A stretch of DNA of 64,000 bases from contig NZ_NOLJ01000001.1 of NCBI RefSeq assembly GCF_002246015.1, forward strand, positions 140,726 through 204,725. Direction: 5' to 3'. The stretch is from Nostoc sp. 'Peltigera membranacea cyanobiont' 210A. Its GTDB lineage: Bacteria; Cyanobacteriota; Cyanobacteriia; Cyanobacteriales; Nostocaceae. Both the position numbers and the translations under genes were made by a program. The notes beneath the pieces were generated by a model. It did no database searches. It was given only the letters and a program-made list of their open reading frames with translations, and was not told where the DNA came from. Of this stretch, positions 23,932 to 33,488 are shown piece after piece. The stretch's first letter is position 1. Each line of letters starts with the position of its first letter.

Positions 23932-26900
23932 ATGGTAGTTGCACAAAAACAAAGTAAAAATAAAGATATTGAATCTATCTATCCGCTTTCACCTACGCAG
24001 GAGGGGATACTCTTTCATACTCTCTATGAGTCGGAATCGACAATCTATTTTGAGCAGTTTAAATTAACTATTCATGGCAATTTAAATCCAAGTGTATTTG
24101 AGCGGTCTTGGCAACTTTTGGTAGAGCGACATTCGGCTTTGCGGACTCTTTTTGTTTGGAAGAATCGCAAACAATCAGTTCAGGTGGTGCGTAAAGAAGT
24201 GAATTTGCCTTGGTCTAATTTAGACTGGCGGATGTTTTCTAAGCAAGAGCAAGAAATACGTCTCAATTCTTTTTTAGATTCAGATAGAAAACAAGGTTTT
24301 GAACTTGACAAAGCTCCATTAATGCGCTTTGCTTTAGTTCGGGTAGCCGATGAAACTTATGAGTTTGTCTGGAGTTTTCATCACTTGCTGGTTGATGGCT
24401 GGAGTTGGCCGATTATCTTCAAAGAATTGTTTGCTTTATATGAATCAATTCAGAATGGGCAACAGTTATATTTAGCTCCAAGTCGCCCTTTCCGGGATTA
24501 TATTAATTGGTTGCAGCAGCAAGATTTGGCTGGGGCAAAGGCATTTTGGCAACAAAATCTTGAGGGTTTTACTGCACCTACGCCTTTGATAGTTGAACGA
24601 GCCATCGGGCAGAGTTCTCACCAACAGCAAAATATTGAGGTGCGATCGCAACATCTATCAGCCGAGAGGACAACTACCTTAAAATCTTTTGCTCAACAAC
24701 ATCATCTGACCCTTGCCACCTTGGTACAAGCAGCTTGGGGGCTGCTACTAAGTCGCTACAGTGGTGAGTCTGACGTGGTTTTTGGCACTACTGTATCTGG
24801 CCGCCCTGCTAGCTTATCTGGTGTGGAGTCGATGGTGGGGTTGTTTATTAATACTTTACCCGCACGGTTGAAAATCCCTGATAAAACCGATTTGTTAACC
24901 TGGCTGGGGTTGTTGCAACAAGAGTATATAGAACGGGAGCAGTATTCATACACTCCACTGGTGGATATTCAGGGTGTGAGTGAAGTTCCTCGAAATCAAC
25001 TTTTGTTTGAAAGCATTGTTGTATTTGAAAACTATCCTGTAAATGTAACGTTGCAGCAACTCCCTGGAAACTTGAGCATCGGGGAGCTACAAGACAGGGG
25101 ACAAACCAATTATCCTCTCACACTGCTGGCAATTCCTGGCGATGAAATGACGGTGAAAATTTACTACGATCGCGATCGCTTTGATGCAGACATTATCGAT
25201 CGCATGGCTGGTCATTTCCTCACTCTGTTGGAAGGAATTACCATCAATCCTCATCGCACCCCAGGCGAGTTACCGCTACTAACTCCAGTAGAGCAAGATT
25301 TACTTTTAGTCGAGTGGAATGCTACCTCACCAGCGTATCCCATCAATCGCTGCATCCATCAATTATTTGAGGAGCAAGTTGAAAAAACACCCCAAGCTTT
25401 GGCGGTGGTATATGAAAACCAACAATTGACATATCAGGAGTTAAATCAGGAAGCCAATAAAATTGCCCACTACTTGCAACGCTTCGGTGTGAAACCAGAT
25501 GTGCCGATCGGGATTTGTGTGGAGCGTTCGCTAGCTGCTGCGATCGCCATTTTAGGAACTCTCAAGGCTGGAGGAGTTTGCGTTCCCCTCGATCCTACCT
25601 ATCCGCCAGAGCGTTTAGCATTCATGCTCAACGATTCTCAAACACCAGTCGTCTTAACTCAAACACATTTGCAATCATTATTTAATGGCAACTTGGCTCA
25701 TCGTCTAATTGTGTTAGATGAAGATGGGGACGAAATCAGCAAAGAATCTGAGAGTAATCTGCAAGTTGAAGTAGCAGCTGATAATTTAGCCTACATCATA
25801 TATACCTCTGGCTCTACTGGCACTCCTAAAGGGACTCTTGTTACCCAGCGATCGCTCACCAATTTAGTAGAACATCATCAGGCTAAAATGGCTACAGGTG
25901 TTGGTGTGCTTCAGTTTGCCTCCTTCAGTTTTGATGTCAGCTATCACGAAATATCCGTGGCCTGGGGCTTGGGAGGTACGCTGTATATAATTTCTGAATG
26001 CGATCGCAAAGATTTAGATAAATTAATCCACTTACTAGCTAACAACCCCGTTGGTAAAGTTTTTCTGCCAGTTAGCCTTTGGCAGCAATTAGCAGAAATA
26101 TACGGAGAGCAAGAACATTTATTTCAGAATATTCGGGAAGCGATCGCTTGTGGCGAACAACTCCAAATTACTCAGCCGATGATTAAGCTGTTTAAGCGTC
26201 TGGAAAATTGTACACTCTACAATTTCTATGGCCCTACGGAAGCAGATTTAGTTACAGCTTATACTTTTAGCCAAAAGCCGGATGAATGGCCGATTTATCC
26301 ACCCATTGGTAAAGCTGCTGTCAATGTGCAAGTTTATCTGTTAGACAGCAATCTCCAACCCGTGCCGATTGGTGTTCCTGGAGAACTCTACGTGAGTGGT
26401 GATGGTTTGGCGCGTGGCTACCTCAACCGTGCAGATTTGACCAATCAAAAATTTATTCCCAATCCCTTTGGAAGAGGCAGAGGGGCAGGGGAGCAGGGAG
26501 GTGTGGGAGGTGTGGGAAGCTTTTTTATAATCCCCAGTCCCCAGTCCCCAGTCCCCAATCCCCGCCTCTATAAAACTGGTGACTTAGCCCAATATCTACC
26601 AGATGGGAATATCGAGTTTTTGGGACGGATAGATGATTTAGTAAAAATTCGGGGCTTTCGCGTTGAACTGGGAGAAGTCGAAGCCGTTCTGAGCAAACAT
26701 CCTCAAATTAACCAAGCCGTAGCAAAAGTGCATGGGGAAAGTGCCAGGGAAAAATATTTAGTCGCTTACTTTGTCCCGATTGTGAGAGAGACAATCACAG
26801 TCGAACAACTGCGGGCTTTTTTGACTGAGCAGCTGCCAGATTATATGATTCCATCAGCTTTTGTCGAAATGGAATCTTTCCCGCTCACACCCAATGGTAA

Positions 26901-28872
26901 GGTAAACCGTCGCGCTCTCCCAGAACCAACAACCAGCCGACCGGAATTAGGTCAAACTTTTGTTGAGCCGCGTACTCCCACCGAAGAAATCTTGGCTGGG
27001 ATTTGGAGAGATGTTTTAGGGTTAGAACAAGTTGGCATTTACGATAACTTCTTTGATTTGGGGGGACATTCTTTACTAGCAACTCAGGTTATTGCTTTAA
27101 CACGCAAAGCATTTGGGATAGAATTACCCCTTTTGAGTTTATTTGAATCTCCAGCGATCGCACCTTTAGCCCAAAAAATCGCCACAGCTAAAGCGCCAGA
27201 CAGGCAGGAGTTATCTTTAAAACGATTTCCCCCCCAAAACGAACTAATACCAATTTCTTTAACCCAGCTAGAGTTGTGGTTTTTTGACCAATTCTATCCA
27301 GGTAGTTCCATCTATAATCTGCCTTTGGTCTATCGCATCACAGGTGCGCTTAACGAGAAAGCATTATCAGATAGTTTAAAAGAAATTGTCCGGCGACATG
27401 AAACATTGCGATCGACTTTTCAGGTTAACAATGGACAAGTCGTTTATGCTGTTGTTAACGATCCTGTCTTCGACTTTTCAGTAATTGATCTCCAGCACAT
27501 CAGCGAAACTGAGCGCGAAGCTCAAGCCGCACAACAGGCTGAACAGGAAATTAAGCATCCTTTCGATTTGGCACAAGGCCCTTTATTACGCAGCAAGCTT
27601 TGGCGTTTGGATGAACAAGAGTATCTATTCGTTGCCGTCACCCACCATATTGTTGCTGATGGTTGGTCTTTTAGCGTCCTAACTCAAGAACTGGCAAAAG
27701 TTTACGAAGCCTTCTGTGAGGGTAAGCCGTCACCTCTGACTGAGTTACCGATCAAATATACCGACTTTGCTCAATGGCAGAGGCAGTGGTTACAAGGAGA
27801 AGTCTTAGAGTCTCAGCTTCAGTTTTGGAAAAAGCATTTAGGTACTAGTCCGCCTATATTGAAGCTACCATGCGATCGCCCACGTCCACCAGCGCGAACC
27901 TTTAAAAGTGCAGGCCAACCAATAGTTCTCTCAAAGAAATTAACCGATGCACTCAAGGTACTGAGTCAACAAGAGGGCGTAACCCTGTTTATGACATTGT
28001 TGGCAGCATTTCAGACATTACTCTTCTCTTATACAAGACAGGAAGAGATCATTGTCAGCAGCGCCCTTGCCAATCGCGCCAGAGTGGAAACTGAGAAATT
28101 GATTGGTTTCTTTGTCAATTTACTGCCATTTTGTACCAACTTAGGAGGAAACCCTAGCTTTCGGGAACTACTTGGCCGAGTGCGTGAGGTAGCCTTGGGT
28201 GTGTACGCTCATCAAGAAATGCCCCTGATTAAGCTAATAGAAGAACTCCAGCCAGTCAGAGATCCCAGTTACACATTACTAAATCAAGTAATGTTTGTCT
28301 TTCAAAATACTCCAGAGGATAATTTACAATTTGCAAATCTCACTTTGAAGGAGCAGTTTATTGCCAGAGATACAAAAGATACCGCAGAATTTGATTTAGA
28401 GTTGACGCTCGAAGAAACATCAACAGGTATTGAAGGTTTACTCGTATACAGAACCGATTTATTTGAACCTGCCACTATTACCCAGATGGTCGAGAATTTT
28501 CAGACTTTACTGGAAAAAATAACGACCAATTATAATCAACGTATTGCTGAACTGATCATAATATCTGAACCTCCAAGTTTGCCCACTATAACTGTTATCT
28601 CCCCAATATCGAGGGATTTTGTTACACCTCAAAATTCTATCGAAGAAGTTGTGTTAGCTATCTGGAAAGAAATTTTAGGGATAGAGCAGATTAGCACTCA
28701 AGACAACTTTTTTGAACTGGGAGGACATTCTTCTCAAACTCTTGAAGTTATATGCAAACTACAGTCAGCTTTCCCAGTAGAACTGCCGTTGATCTACCTG
28801 TTTGAGAAACCTACTGTAGTTCAGCTAGCAGAAGCCATCCAATATCAATTAAATAGTCAAAACGCTTTTTAG
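23932..28872 (+). CDS. aerG1: AerG-type NRPS 1: C-A-PCP-C-PCP
   Basis: 1646 residues. C1 (SIYPLSPTQEGILFHTLYES, HHLLVDGWSWP) is of the type that follows epimerase modules, fitting AerB as donor. The A domain (~470-1000) has YTSGSTGTPKG and a code I read as DVHFICFLV, which I cannot assign to a standard residue. Carrier 1 is FFDLGGHSLLA (~1040). C2 (~1095-1530) has HHIVADGWS intact. A second carrier FFELGGHSSQT (~1593) follows with no A domain of its own, and there is no thioesterase. Choi would be the substrate expected by analogy, but AerG2 carries a more Pro-like code, so which protein loads Choi is open. A G-rich/C-rich repeat insertion occupies the A hinge. Confidence 0.85.
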   Translation: MVVAQKQSKNKDIESIYPLSPTQEGILFHTLYESESTIYFEQFKLTIHGNLNPSVFERSWQLLVERHSALRTLFVWKNRKQSVQVVRKEVNLPWSNLDWRMFSKQEQEIRLNSFLDSDRKQGFELDKAPLMRFALVRVADETYEFVWSFHHLLVDGWSWPIIFKELFALYESIQNGQQLYLAPSRPFRDYINWLQQQDLAGAKAFWQQNLEGFTAPTPLIVERAIGQSSHQQQNIEVRSQHLSAERTTTLKSFAQQHHLTLATLVQAAWGLLLSRYSGESDVVFGTTVSGRPASLSGVESMVGLFINTLPARLKIPDKTDLLTWLGLLQQEYIEREQYSYTPLVDIQGVSEVPRNQLLFESIVVFENYPVNVTLQQLPGNLSIGELQDRGQTNYPLTLLAIPGDEMTVKIYYDRDRFDADIIDRMAGHFLTLLEGITINPHRTPGELPLLTPVEQDLLLVEWNATSPAYPINRCIHQLFEEQVEKTPQALAVVYENQQLTYQELNQEANKIAHYLQRFGVKPDVPIGICVERSLAAAIAILGTLKAGGVCVPLDPTYPPERLAFMLNDSQTPVVLTQTHLQSLFNGNLAHRLIVLDEDGDEISKESESNLQVEVAADNLAYIIYTSGSTGTPKGTLVTQRSLTNLVEHHQAKMATGVGVLQFASFSFDVSYHEISVAWGLGGTLYIISECDRKDLDKLIHLLANNPVGKVFLPVSLWQQLAEIYGEQEHLFQNIREAIACGEQLQITQPMIKLFKRLENCTLYNFYGPTEADLVTAYTFSQKPDEWPIYPPIGKAAVNVQVYLLDSNLQPVPIGVPGELYVSGDGLARGYLNRADLTNQKFIPNPFGRGRGAGEQGGVGGVGSFFIIPSPQSPVPNPRLYKTGDLAQYLPDGNIEFLGRIDDLVKIRGFRVELGEVEAVLSKHPQINQAVAKVHGESAREKYLVAYFVPIVRETITVEQLRAFLTEQLPDYMIPSAFVEMESFPLTPNGKVNRRALPEPTTSRPELGQTFVEPRTPTEEILAGIWRDVLGLEQVGIYDNFFDLGGHSLLATQVIALTRKAFGIELPLLSLFESPAIAPLAQKIATAKAPDRQELSLKRFPPQNELIPISLTQLELWFFDQFYPGSSIYNLPLVYRITGALNEKALSDSLKEIVRRHETLRSTFQVNNGQVVYAVVNDPVFDFSVIDLQHISETEREAQAAQQAEQEIKHPFDLAQGPLLRSKLWRLDEQEYLFVAVTHHIVADGWSFSVLTQELAKVYEAFCEGKPSPLTELPIKYTDFAQWQRQWLQGEVLESQLQFWKKHLGTSPPILKLPCDRPRPPARTFKSAGQPIVLSKKLTDALKVLSQQEGVTLFMTLLAAFQTLLFSYTRQEEIIVSSALANRARVETEKLIGFFVNLLPFCTNLGGNPSFRELLGRVREVALGVYAHQEMPLIKLIEELQPVRDPSYTLLNQVMFVFQNTPEDNLQFANLTLKEQFIARDTKDTAEFDLELTLEETSTGIEGLLVYRTDLFEPATITQMVENFQTLLEKITTNYNQRIAELIIISEPPSLPTITVISPISRDFVTPQNSIEEVVLAIWKEILGIEQISTQDNFFELGGHSSQTLEVICKLQSAFPVELPLIYLFEKPTVVQLAEAIQYQLNSQNAF
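26470..26565. repeat. G-rich and CCCCAGT heptamer arrays at the aerG1 A-domain hinge
   Basis: AGAGGGGCAGGGGAGCAGGG, then GGTGTGGGAGGTGTGGGA, then CCCCAGT units in tandem. The block lies between NPFGRG and RLYKTGDL and adds about 32 residues in frame. Confidence 0.8.
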
Positions 28873-28903
28873 ACTAGTAGTTTAATAAAATTATAGAGGT
28901 AAA

Positions 28904-29482
28904 GTGGTGGTAGAAAAACAGCGTGGTGTAACAATATGGTTAACTGGTTTGAGTGGTGCTGGTAAAACCACTATCTGCCGATTTTTGGATACAAAATTGC
29001 GATCGCATGAATATAAAATTGAAGTACTTGATGGCGATGTAGTACGCCAAAATTTAAGTAAGGGGCTAACTTTCAGCAAGGAGGATCGAAACGAGAATAT
29101 TCGGAGAATTGGTTTTGTAGCTCACCTGCTAACTAGAAATAATATCATTGTACTGGTTTCGGTTATCTCACCCTATCGAGTAATTCGAGAAGAATTAAAA
29201 GCACACATTGGAGATTTTATTGAAGTATACGTCAATGCACCACTAGAAGTTTGCGAACAGCGAGATGTTAAAGGTTTGTACAAAAAAGCCAGACTTGGTG
29301 AAATCACAAATTTCACTGGAATTGATGATTTATACGAAATACCTCTTAAACCTGATGTTGAATGCAAAACTGATCAAGAAAGTATTGCCGAAAGTGCAAA
29401 TAAAATTTTAAATAAGTTAGAAGAGTTAGGGTACATCAATCCTCTATTATTGCCACAATTGCACAATTACTCGCGGATATAA
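28904..29482 (+). CDS. cysC: Adenylylsulfate (APS) kinase
   Basis: 192 residues from a GTG start with AGAGG 6-10 nt upstream. The P-loop GLSGAGKTT, then LDGDVVRQNLSKGLTFS and RIGFVAHLL are diagnostic of APS kinase, which phosphorylates adenylylsulfate to PAPS, the sulfate donor. No ATP sulfurylase is nearby, so APS must come from primary metabolism. With the sulfotransferase-like gene at 38480 this implies a sulfated product. Its stop overlaps the next start by one base (TAATG), so translation is probably coupled. Confidence 0.92.
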   Translation: MVVEKQRGVTIWLTGLSGAGKTTICRFLDTKLRSHEYKIEVLDGDVVRQNLSKGLTFSKEDRNENIRRIGFVAHLLTRNNIIVLVSVISPYRVIREELKAHIGDFIEVYVNAPLEVCEQRDVKGLYKKARLGEITNFTGIDDLYEIPLKPDVECKTDQESIAESANKILNKLEELGYINPLLLPQLHNYSRI

Positions 29483-30678
29483 TGAATCGCTCTAATCAAA
29501 ACACATTTATGATGCAATATCGTAGATTTGGGCGTACAGAATTGCCAATGCCAGTGTTCTCCTGCGGTGGAATGCGCTATGTCTATACTGAGTATGAGGA
29601 ACTGACTCAAGAAAAAATTCCCGATGAAAATCAACAGAATCTAGAAGCCACTATTCGCCGTTCTTTAGAAGTTGGCATCAATCACATCGAAACTGCCCGA
29701 ATGTATGGGACTTCTGAGATGCAATTAGGAGCTATTTTACCTAAATTGCCTAGAGAAAAAATTATTGCCCAGACTAAAATTACTCCTACATCTGACTCTG
29801 AAGACTTCCGCCATTTATGTGAGAAATCTTTGCGTTTATTAAAGCTAGATTACATTGATTTATTAACACTGCATGGCATTAATTATGACCAACAATTTGA
29901 AGATAGTATTCGTCCCAATGGTTGTTTTGATGTAGCGCGACAATTGCAAGCTGAAGGTAAGGTAAAGTTCATTGGCTTTTCTACCCACGCCCCAACGGAC
30001 TTAATTATCAAAACCATTGAAACCAATCAATTTGATTATGTAAATCTCCACTGGTACTACATTAATCAATTCAACTGGCCCGCCATTGAAGCCGCCAAAC
30101 ATCATGACATGGGTGTATTTATCATTAGCCCATCAGATAAAGGTGGTATGCTTTATAACCCTCCACAAAAGTTATTAGACTTGTGTCATCCTTTTAGCCC
30201 GATGGTGTTTAACGATCTGTTTTGTTTGAGCCATCCTCAAGTACATACTCTCAGCTTGGGCGCATCTAAACCATCAGATTTTGATGAACACTTGAAGGTT
30301 ATAGAGCTTTTAGAGCAAGCGGATGAAATTTTACCGCCAATTTTAAACCGTTTGGAAAAAGCAGCGATCGCTACACTCGGAAAAGACTGGTATCGTACCT
30401 GGCATATTGGTTTACCCACTTATAAAGAAACTCCTGGTGAGATTAATATTCCAGTTATTTTATGGTTGCGAAATTTAGCGATCGCTTTTGATATGTTTGA
30501 ATATGCCAAAAGGCGTTACAACCACTTAAATACTGCCGATCCTTGGTTCCCTGGTTTCACAGCAGAACGAGTGAGACAATTTGATCTGGGCGATTGTCTG
30601 CGTCATAGCCCCCATGCTGAAAAAATACCAGCTTTATTAGAAGATGCCCATAGGTTGTTATCTCAACCTAGTCAATAA
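29482..30678 (+). CDS. Aldo/keto reductase
   Basis: 398 residues. The N-terminal ~290 form an AKR barrel: YRRFGRTELPMPVFSCGGMR, the catalytic Tyr of ARMYGTSE, and IDLLTLHGIN where His is expected. A ~100-residue C-terminal extension ends DAHRLLSQPSQ, longer than a minimal AKR. Aldo/keto reductases occur in other aeruginosin clusters (named AerK there, from memory). It could reduce a keto group on the Choi ring or on the C-terminal moiety. It overlaps cysC by one base. Confidence 0.85.
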   Translation: MNRSNQNTFMMQYRRFGRTELPMPVFSCGGMRYVYTEYEELTQEKIPDENQQNLEATIRRSLEVGINHIETARMYGTSEMQLGAILPKLPREKIIAQTKITPTSDSEDFRHLCEKSLRLLKLDYIDLLTLHGINYDQQFEDSIRPNGCFDVARQLQAEGKVKFIGFSTHAPTDLIIKTIETNQFDYVNLHWYYINQFNWPAIEAAKHHDMGVFIISPSDKGGMLYNPPQKLLDLCHPFSPMVFNDLFCLSHPQVHTLSLGASKPSDFDEHLKVIELLEQADEILPPILNRLEKAAIATLGKDWYRTWHIGLPTYKETPGEINIPVILWLRNLAIAFDMFEYAKRRYNHLNTADPWFPGFTAERVRQFDLGDCLRHSPHAEKIPALLEDAHRLLSQPSQ

Positions 30679-30700
30679 TAAATTGCGGAGTAGTTTCACC

Positions 30701-32515
30701 ATGTCGCATTATAAGTTATCAAGAAACAATAAAAATTCTACTTTAATTCGTCATCGTTGGCTAGTAATTTTGCTGGCTTTGATAACTGCGATGTCTACGA
30801 CGGGCTTCGCCTACGCCATAATTATCTATCATCAAATTACCTTAAAAATCCAAGCAACATCAATATCTGAAATTATTGTCCCTTTCCCAACTGAACCCAC
30901 AACTTTCAATCCAGCTTTAATTGTAGAATCGGCTTATATTTTAAATTATACTTATGAAGGGCTAGTTAAAGAAAATGCTCGTGGAGAAATTGAACCTAAT
31001 CTAGCTAAATCGTGGCAAACTTCCCAAGACAATAAACAAGTAATTTATACCCTCAGAAAAGGGCTAAAATGGTCAGATGGAAAACCATTAACGGCTGAAG
31101 ATGTCGTTTTTACCTACAATGAAATTTACCGCCATCCAGACATTCCTACTTACGCTAAAGACTTTTTCATAATTGGTAAAAATCGTACCTTCCCTACTGT
31201 GCGAAAACTTGATAATTTGCGAGTTGAATTTACATTACCTGAACCATTTGCTCCATTTATTCGGGCTACAAAATTAGAAATTTTACCAGCCCATATTTTT
31301 CGGGAAAGCGTCAAAACAAAAAACCAGGAAGGCATACCTAAATTTATGTCTACTTGGGGGACTGATACTCCACCAGAAAATATTATTGTCAACGGCCCTT
31401 ATACAATAGAATCTTATACTCCGAGCCAGCGAATAATTTTCCGCAAAAATCCTTATTACTGGCGTAAAGATATTAAAGGCAATTCACAACCCTATATTGA
31501 GCGTGTGATTGGGCAAATTATTCCTAATCAAGATACTTCTTTAATCCAATTTCGTTCTGGAGGATTAGATTACATTAATGTCAATACTGATTATTTTTCA
31601 TTATTAAAACATGAAGAAAGCAAAGGGAAGTTTACTGTCTACAATGGCGGACTTTTTGTCGGGTCAACTGCTATTACTTTTAATCTCAATAAAGGTAGTA
31701 GGAATGGTCAACCACTGGTCGATCCCATAAAATCTCGTTGGTTCAATACAGTGGAATTTAGACAAGCAGTTGCCTATGGAATTGATCGCCAACAAATACT
31801 CAACAATATCTATAAGGGATTGGGTAAACTGCAAAATTCGCCGATTGCTGTACAGAGCAAGTATTATTCTCCTGTCCAAACTGTCTATGAATACAATCTT
31901 CAAAAAGCGAAAAAATTACTTCTAAAAGCAGGCTTTAAATACAACAATCAGGGTCAGCTATTAGACGAACAAGGAAATATTGTCCGCTTTAGCCTAATGA
32001 CGAATAGTACCAATAATGCATTGCAGGCGATGGGAGTACATATAAAACAAAATTTGAGTAACCTTGGCATAACTGTTGATTTTAATCCCGTAGCTGCTAG
32101 CATTTTCATCAATAAATTGACTCAAACTTTCGATTGGGAGTGTCAATTACTTGAGGTTGCTGTCGGTCAAGAACCGAATGATTGGGCTAATGTTTGGTTG
32201 CCTGAAGCTGGTTGGCACTTTTTTAATCAAGAATCTCAAGCAGGACAAACGCCGATAATAGGGCGACAGGTTGCAGATTGGGAACGAAAAATTGGTAATT
32301 TATACATTCAGGCAGCCTCTGAGGTGGATGAATCAAAGCGTAAAGCTATGTATGTAGAAACTCAACAAATTACTCAGGAGTATCTGCCATTTATTTATCT
32401 AGTTAACCCTTTATCAATGGTGGCAGTACGAAATCGTATCCAAGGTATTGAACACTCTGCCCTAATAGGAACATTTTGGAACACTTATGACCTGAAACTG
32501 ACTGATATTAACTAA
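30701..32515 (+). CDS. Extracellular peptide/solute-binding protein (SBP_bac_5 family)
   Basis: The frame opens at 30644, inside the previous gene, but the ATG at 30701 has GGAG 11 nt upstream and begins the real protein (MSHYKLSRNN), giving 604 residues. One N-terminal membrane segment (LVILLALITAMSTTGFAYA) acts as signal anchor. Then come FPTEPTTFNPALIVES, LAKSWQTSQDNKQVIYTLR, GLKWSDGKPLTAEDVVFTYN and FRQAVAYGIDRQQI, all typical of DppA/OppA-type binding proteins. No matching permease is present. In an NRPS cluster it may bind the exported peptide or a substrate in the periplasm. A short repeat remnant (GACGGGCTTCGCCTACGCC) forms part of the membrane segment. Confidence 0.85.
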   Translation: MSHYKLSRNNKNSTLIRHRWLVILLALITAMSTTGFAYAIIIYHQITLKIQATSISEIIVPFPTEPTTFNPALIVESAYILNYTYEGLVKENARGEIEPNLAKSWQTSQDNKQVIYTLRKGLKWSDGKPLTAEDVVFTYNEIYRHPDIPTYAKDFFIIGKNRTFPTVRKLDNLRVEFTLPEPFAPFIRATKLEILPAHIFRESVKTKNQEGIPKFMSTWGTDTPPENIIVNGPYTIESYTPSQRIIFRKNPYYWRKDIKGNSQPYIERVIGQIIPNQDTSLIQFRSGGLDYINVNTDYFSLLKHEESKGKFTVYNGGLFVGSTAITFNLNKGSRNGQPLVDPIKSRWFNTVEFRQAVAYGIDRQQILNNIYKGLGKLQNSPIAVQSKYYSPVQTVYEYNLQKAKKLLLKAGFKYNNQGQLLDEQGNIVRFSLMTNSTNNALQAMGVHIKQNLSNLGITVDFNPVAASIFINKLTQTFDWECQLLEVAVGQEPNDWANVWLPEAGWHFFNQESQAGQTPIIGRQVADWERKIGNLYIQAASEVDESKRKAMYVETQQITQEYLPFIYLVNPLSMVAVRNRIQGIEHSALIGTFWNTYDLKLTDIN

Positions 32516-32531
32516 AGAGGATATCGTTTGT

Positions 32532-33467
32532 ATGCAAATTCCTATCATTGATTTCAATTCTTTTCTTATAGGTGACTCAACCGCAAAAGAAGCTGTTGCT
32601 ACACAAATTTCTCTTGCTATTCATGAGGTCGGATGTTTCTACCTCAAAAATTATGGTATTCCTCAGACTCTAATCGCTCAAGTCTTTTCACAAACCGAGT
32701 GCTTTTTTGCACTACCGGAGCATGAAAAAGAGCAAGTATCCTTCTTTCCAGACCGGAATCTTCGCGGATATCATAATTTTAAAAAGAGTGAAGATAAACA
32801 TAATGCGAATGAGCTAATGACTGAAGGATTTCATTTTGGGAAAGAAATTACTCCCGATGAAATTGGTGCGATTGAAGATCCTTTTTTTGAACCGAATAAA
32901 TGGCCTAAAAATCCGACTCAGTTTCATGAAGTAATGATGGAATTTTTCACGGGTTGTCACGAAAGCGCCCTAAAAGTATTCCAAGCTTTGGCTATTTCCC
33001 TAAGAATTCCAGAAGATTACTTTACAAATTTATATTCAGAGCAGAATCACGGCATAGTTTTGCATCACTATCCATCTATATATCAGCCTCCAGAACTAGG
33101 GAAAGTTTATCTGGCAGAACATACCGACATAGGTACTCTCACATTTTTATTTCAAGATTCAGAAGGTTTAGAAGTATATACAAATGCTGGAGAATGGGTT
33201 GTAGCGCCCTTCATTTCTGATGCAATTATAGTATTGGTTGCAGATTTAATGCAGCGATGGACAAACGATAAATTTTGCGCTACACGACATCGAGTTATAG
33301 TTCCAACTCAATCTCACAGTGCTAAACAAAGGTACTCATGCGCCTTTTTTACAGGCCCTAATTACGATGCTCCAATTAACTCCATTAAGAGTTGTTTAGA
33401 TGTAGATGAAGTTCCTAAGTATCCCCCAATTCTTGCCCAGGAATATTTCAAGCAGCCAAAAGGATAG
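32532..33467 (+). CDS. 2-Oxoglutarate/Fe(II) oxygenase (isopenicillin N synthase-like)
   Basis: 311 residues; GAGG precedes the ATG. IPIIDFNSF at the start and VGCFYLKNYGIP are typical. The iron ligands are visible as HTD in AEHTDIGTLTFL and His in ATRHRVIVP, with the Arg that binds 2-oxoglutarate nearby (KQRYSCAFF). The expected reaction is hydroxylation of an amino-acid or ring carbon. Given the aerDEF genes, an extra hydroxyl on the Choi ring, which could then receive the sugar, is a reasonable guess. It starts 16 bp after the binding-protein gene. Confidence 0.85.
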   Translation: MQIPIIDFNSFLIGDSTAKEAVATQISLAIHEVGCFYLKNYGIPQTLIAQVFSQTECFFALPEHEKEQVSFFPDRNLRGYHNFKKSEDKHNANELMTEGFHFGKEITPDEIGAIEDPFFEPNKWPKNPTQFHEVMMEFFTGCHESALKVFQALAISLRIPEDYFTNLYSEQNHGIVLHHYPSIYQPPELGKVYLAEHTDIGTLTFLFQDSEGLEVYTNAGEWVVAPFISDAIIVLVADLMQRWTNDKFCATRHRVIVPTQSHSAKQRYSCAFFTGPNYDAPINSIKSCLDVDEVPKYPPILAQEYFKQPKG

Positions 33468-33488
33468 CTACTAATTTAGATTCAATAA

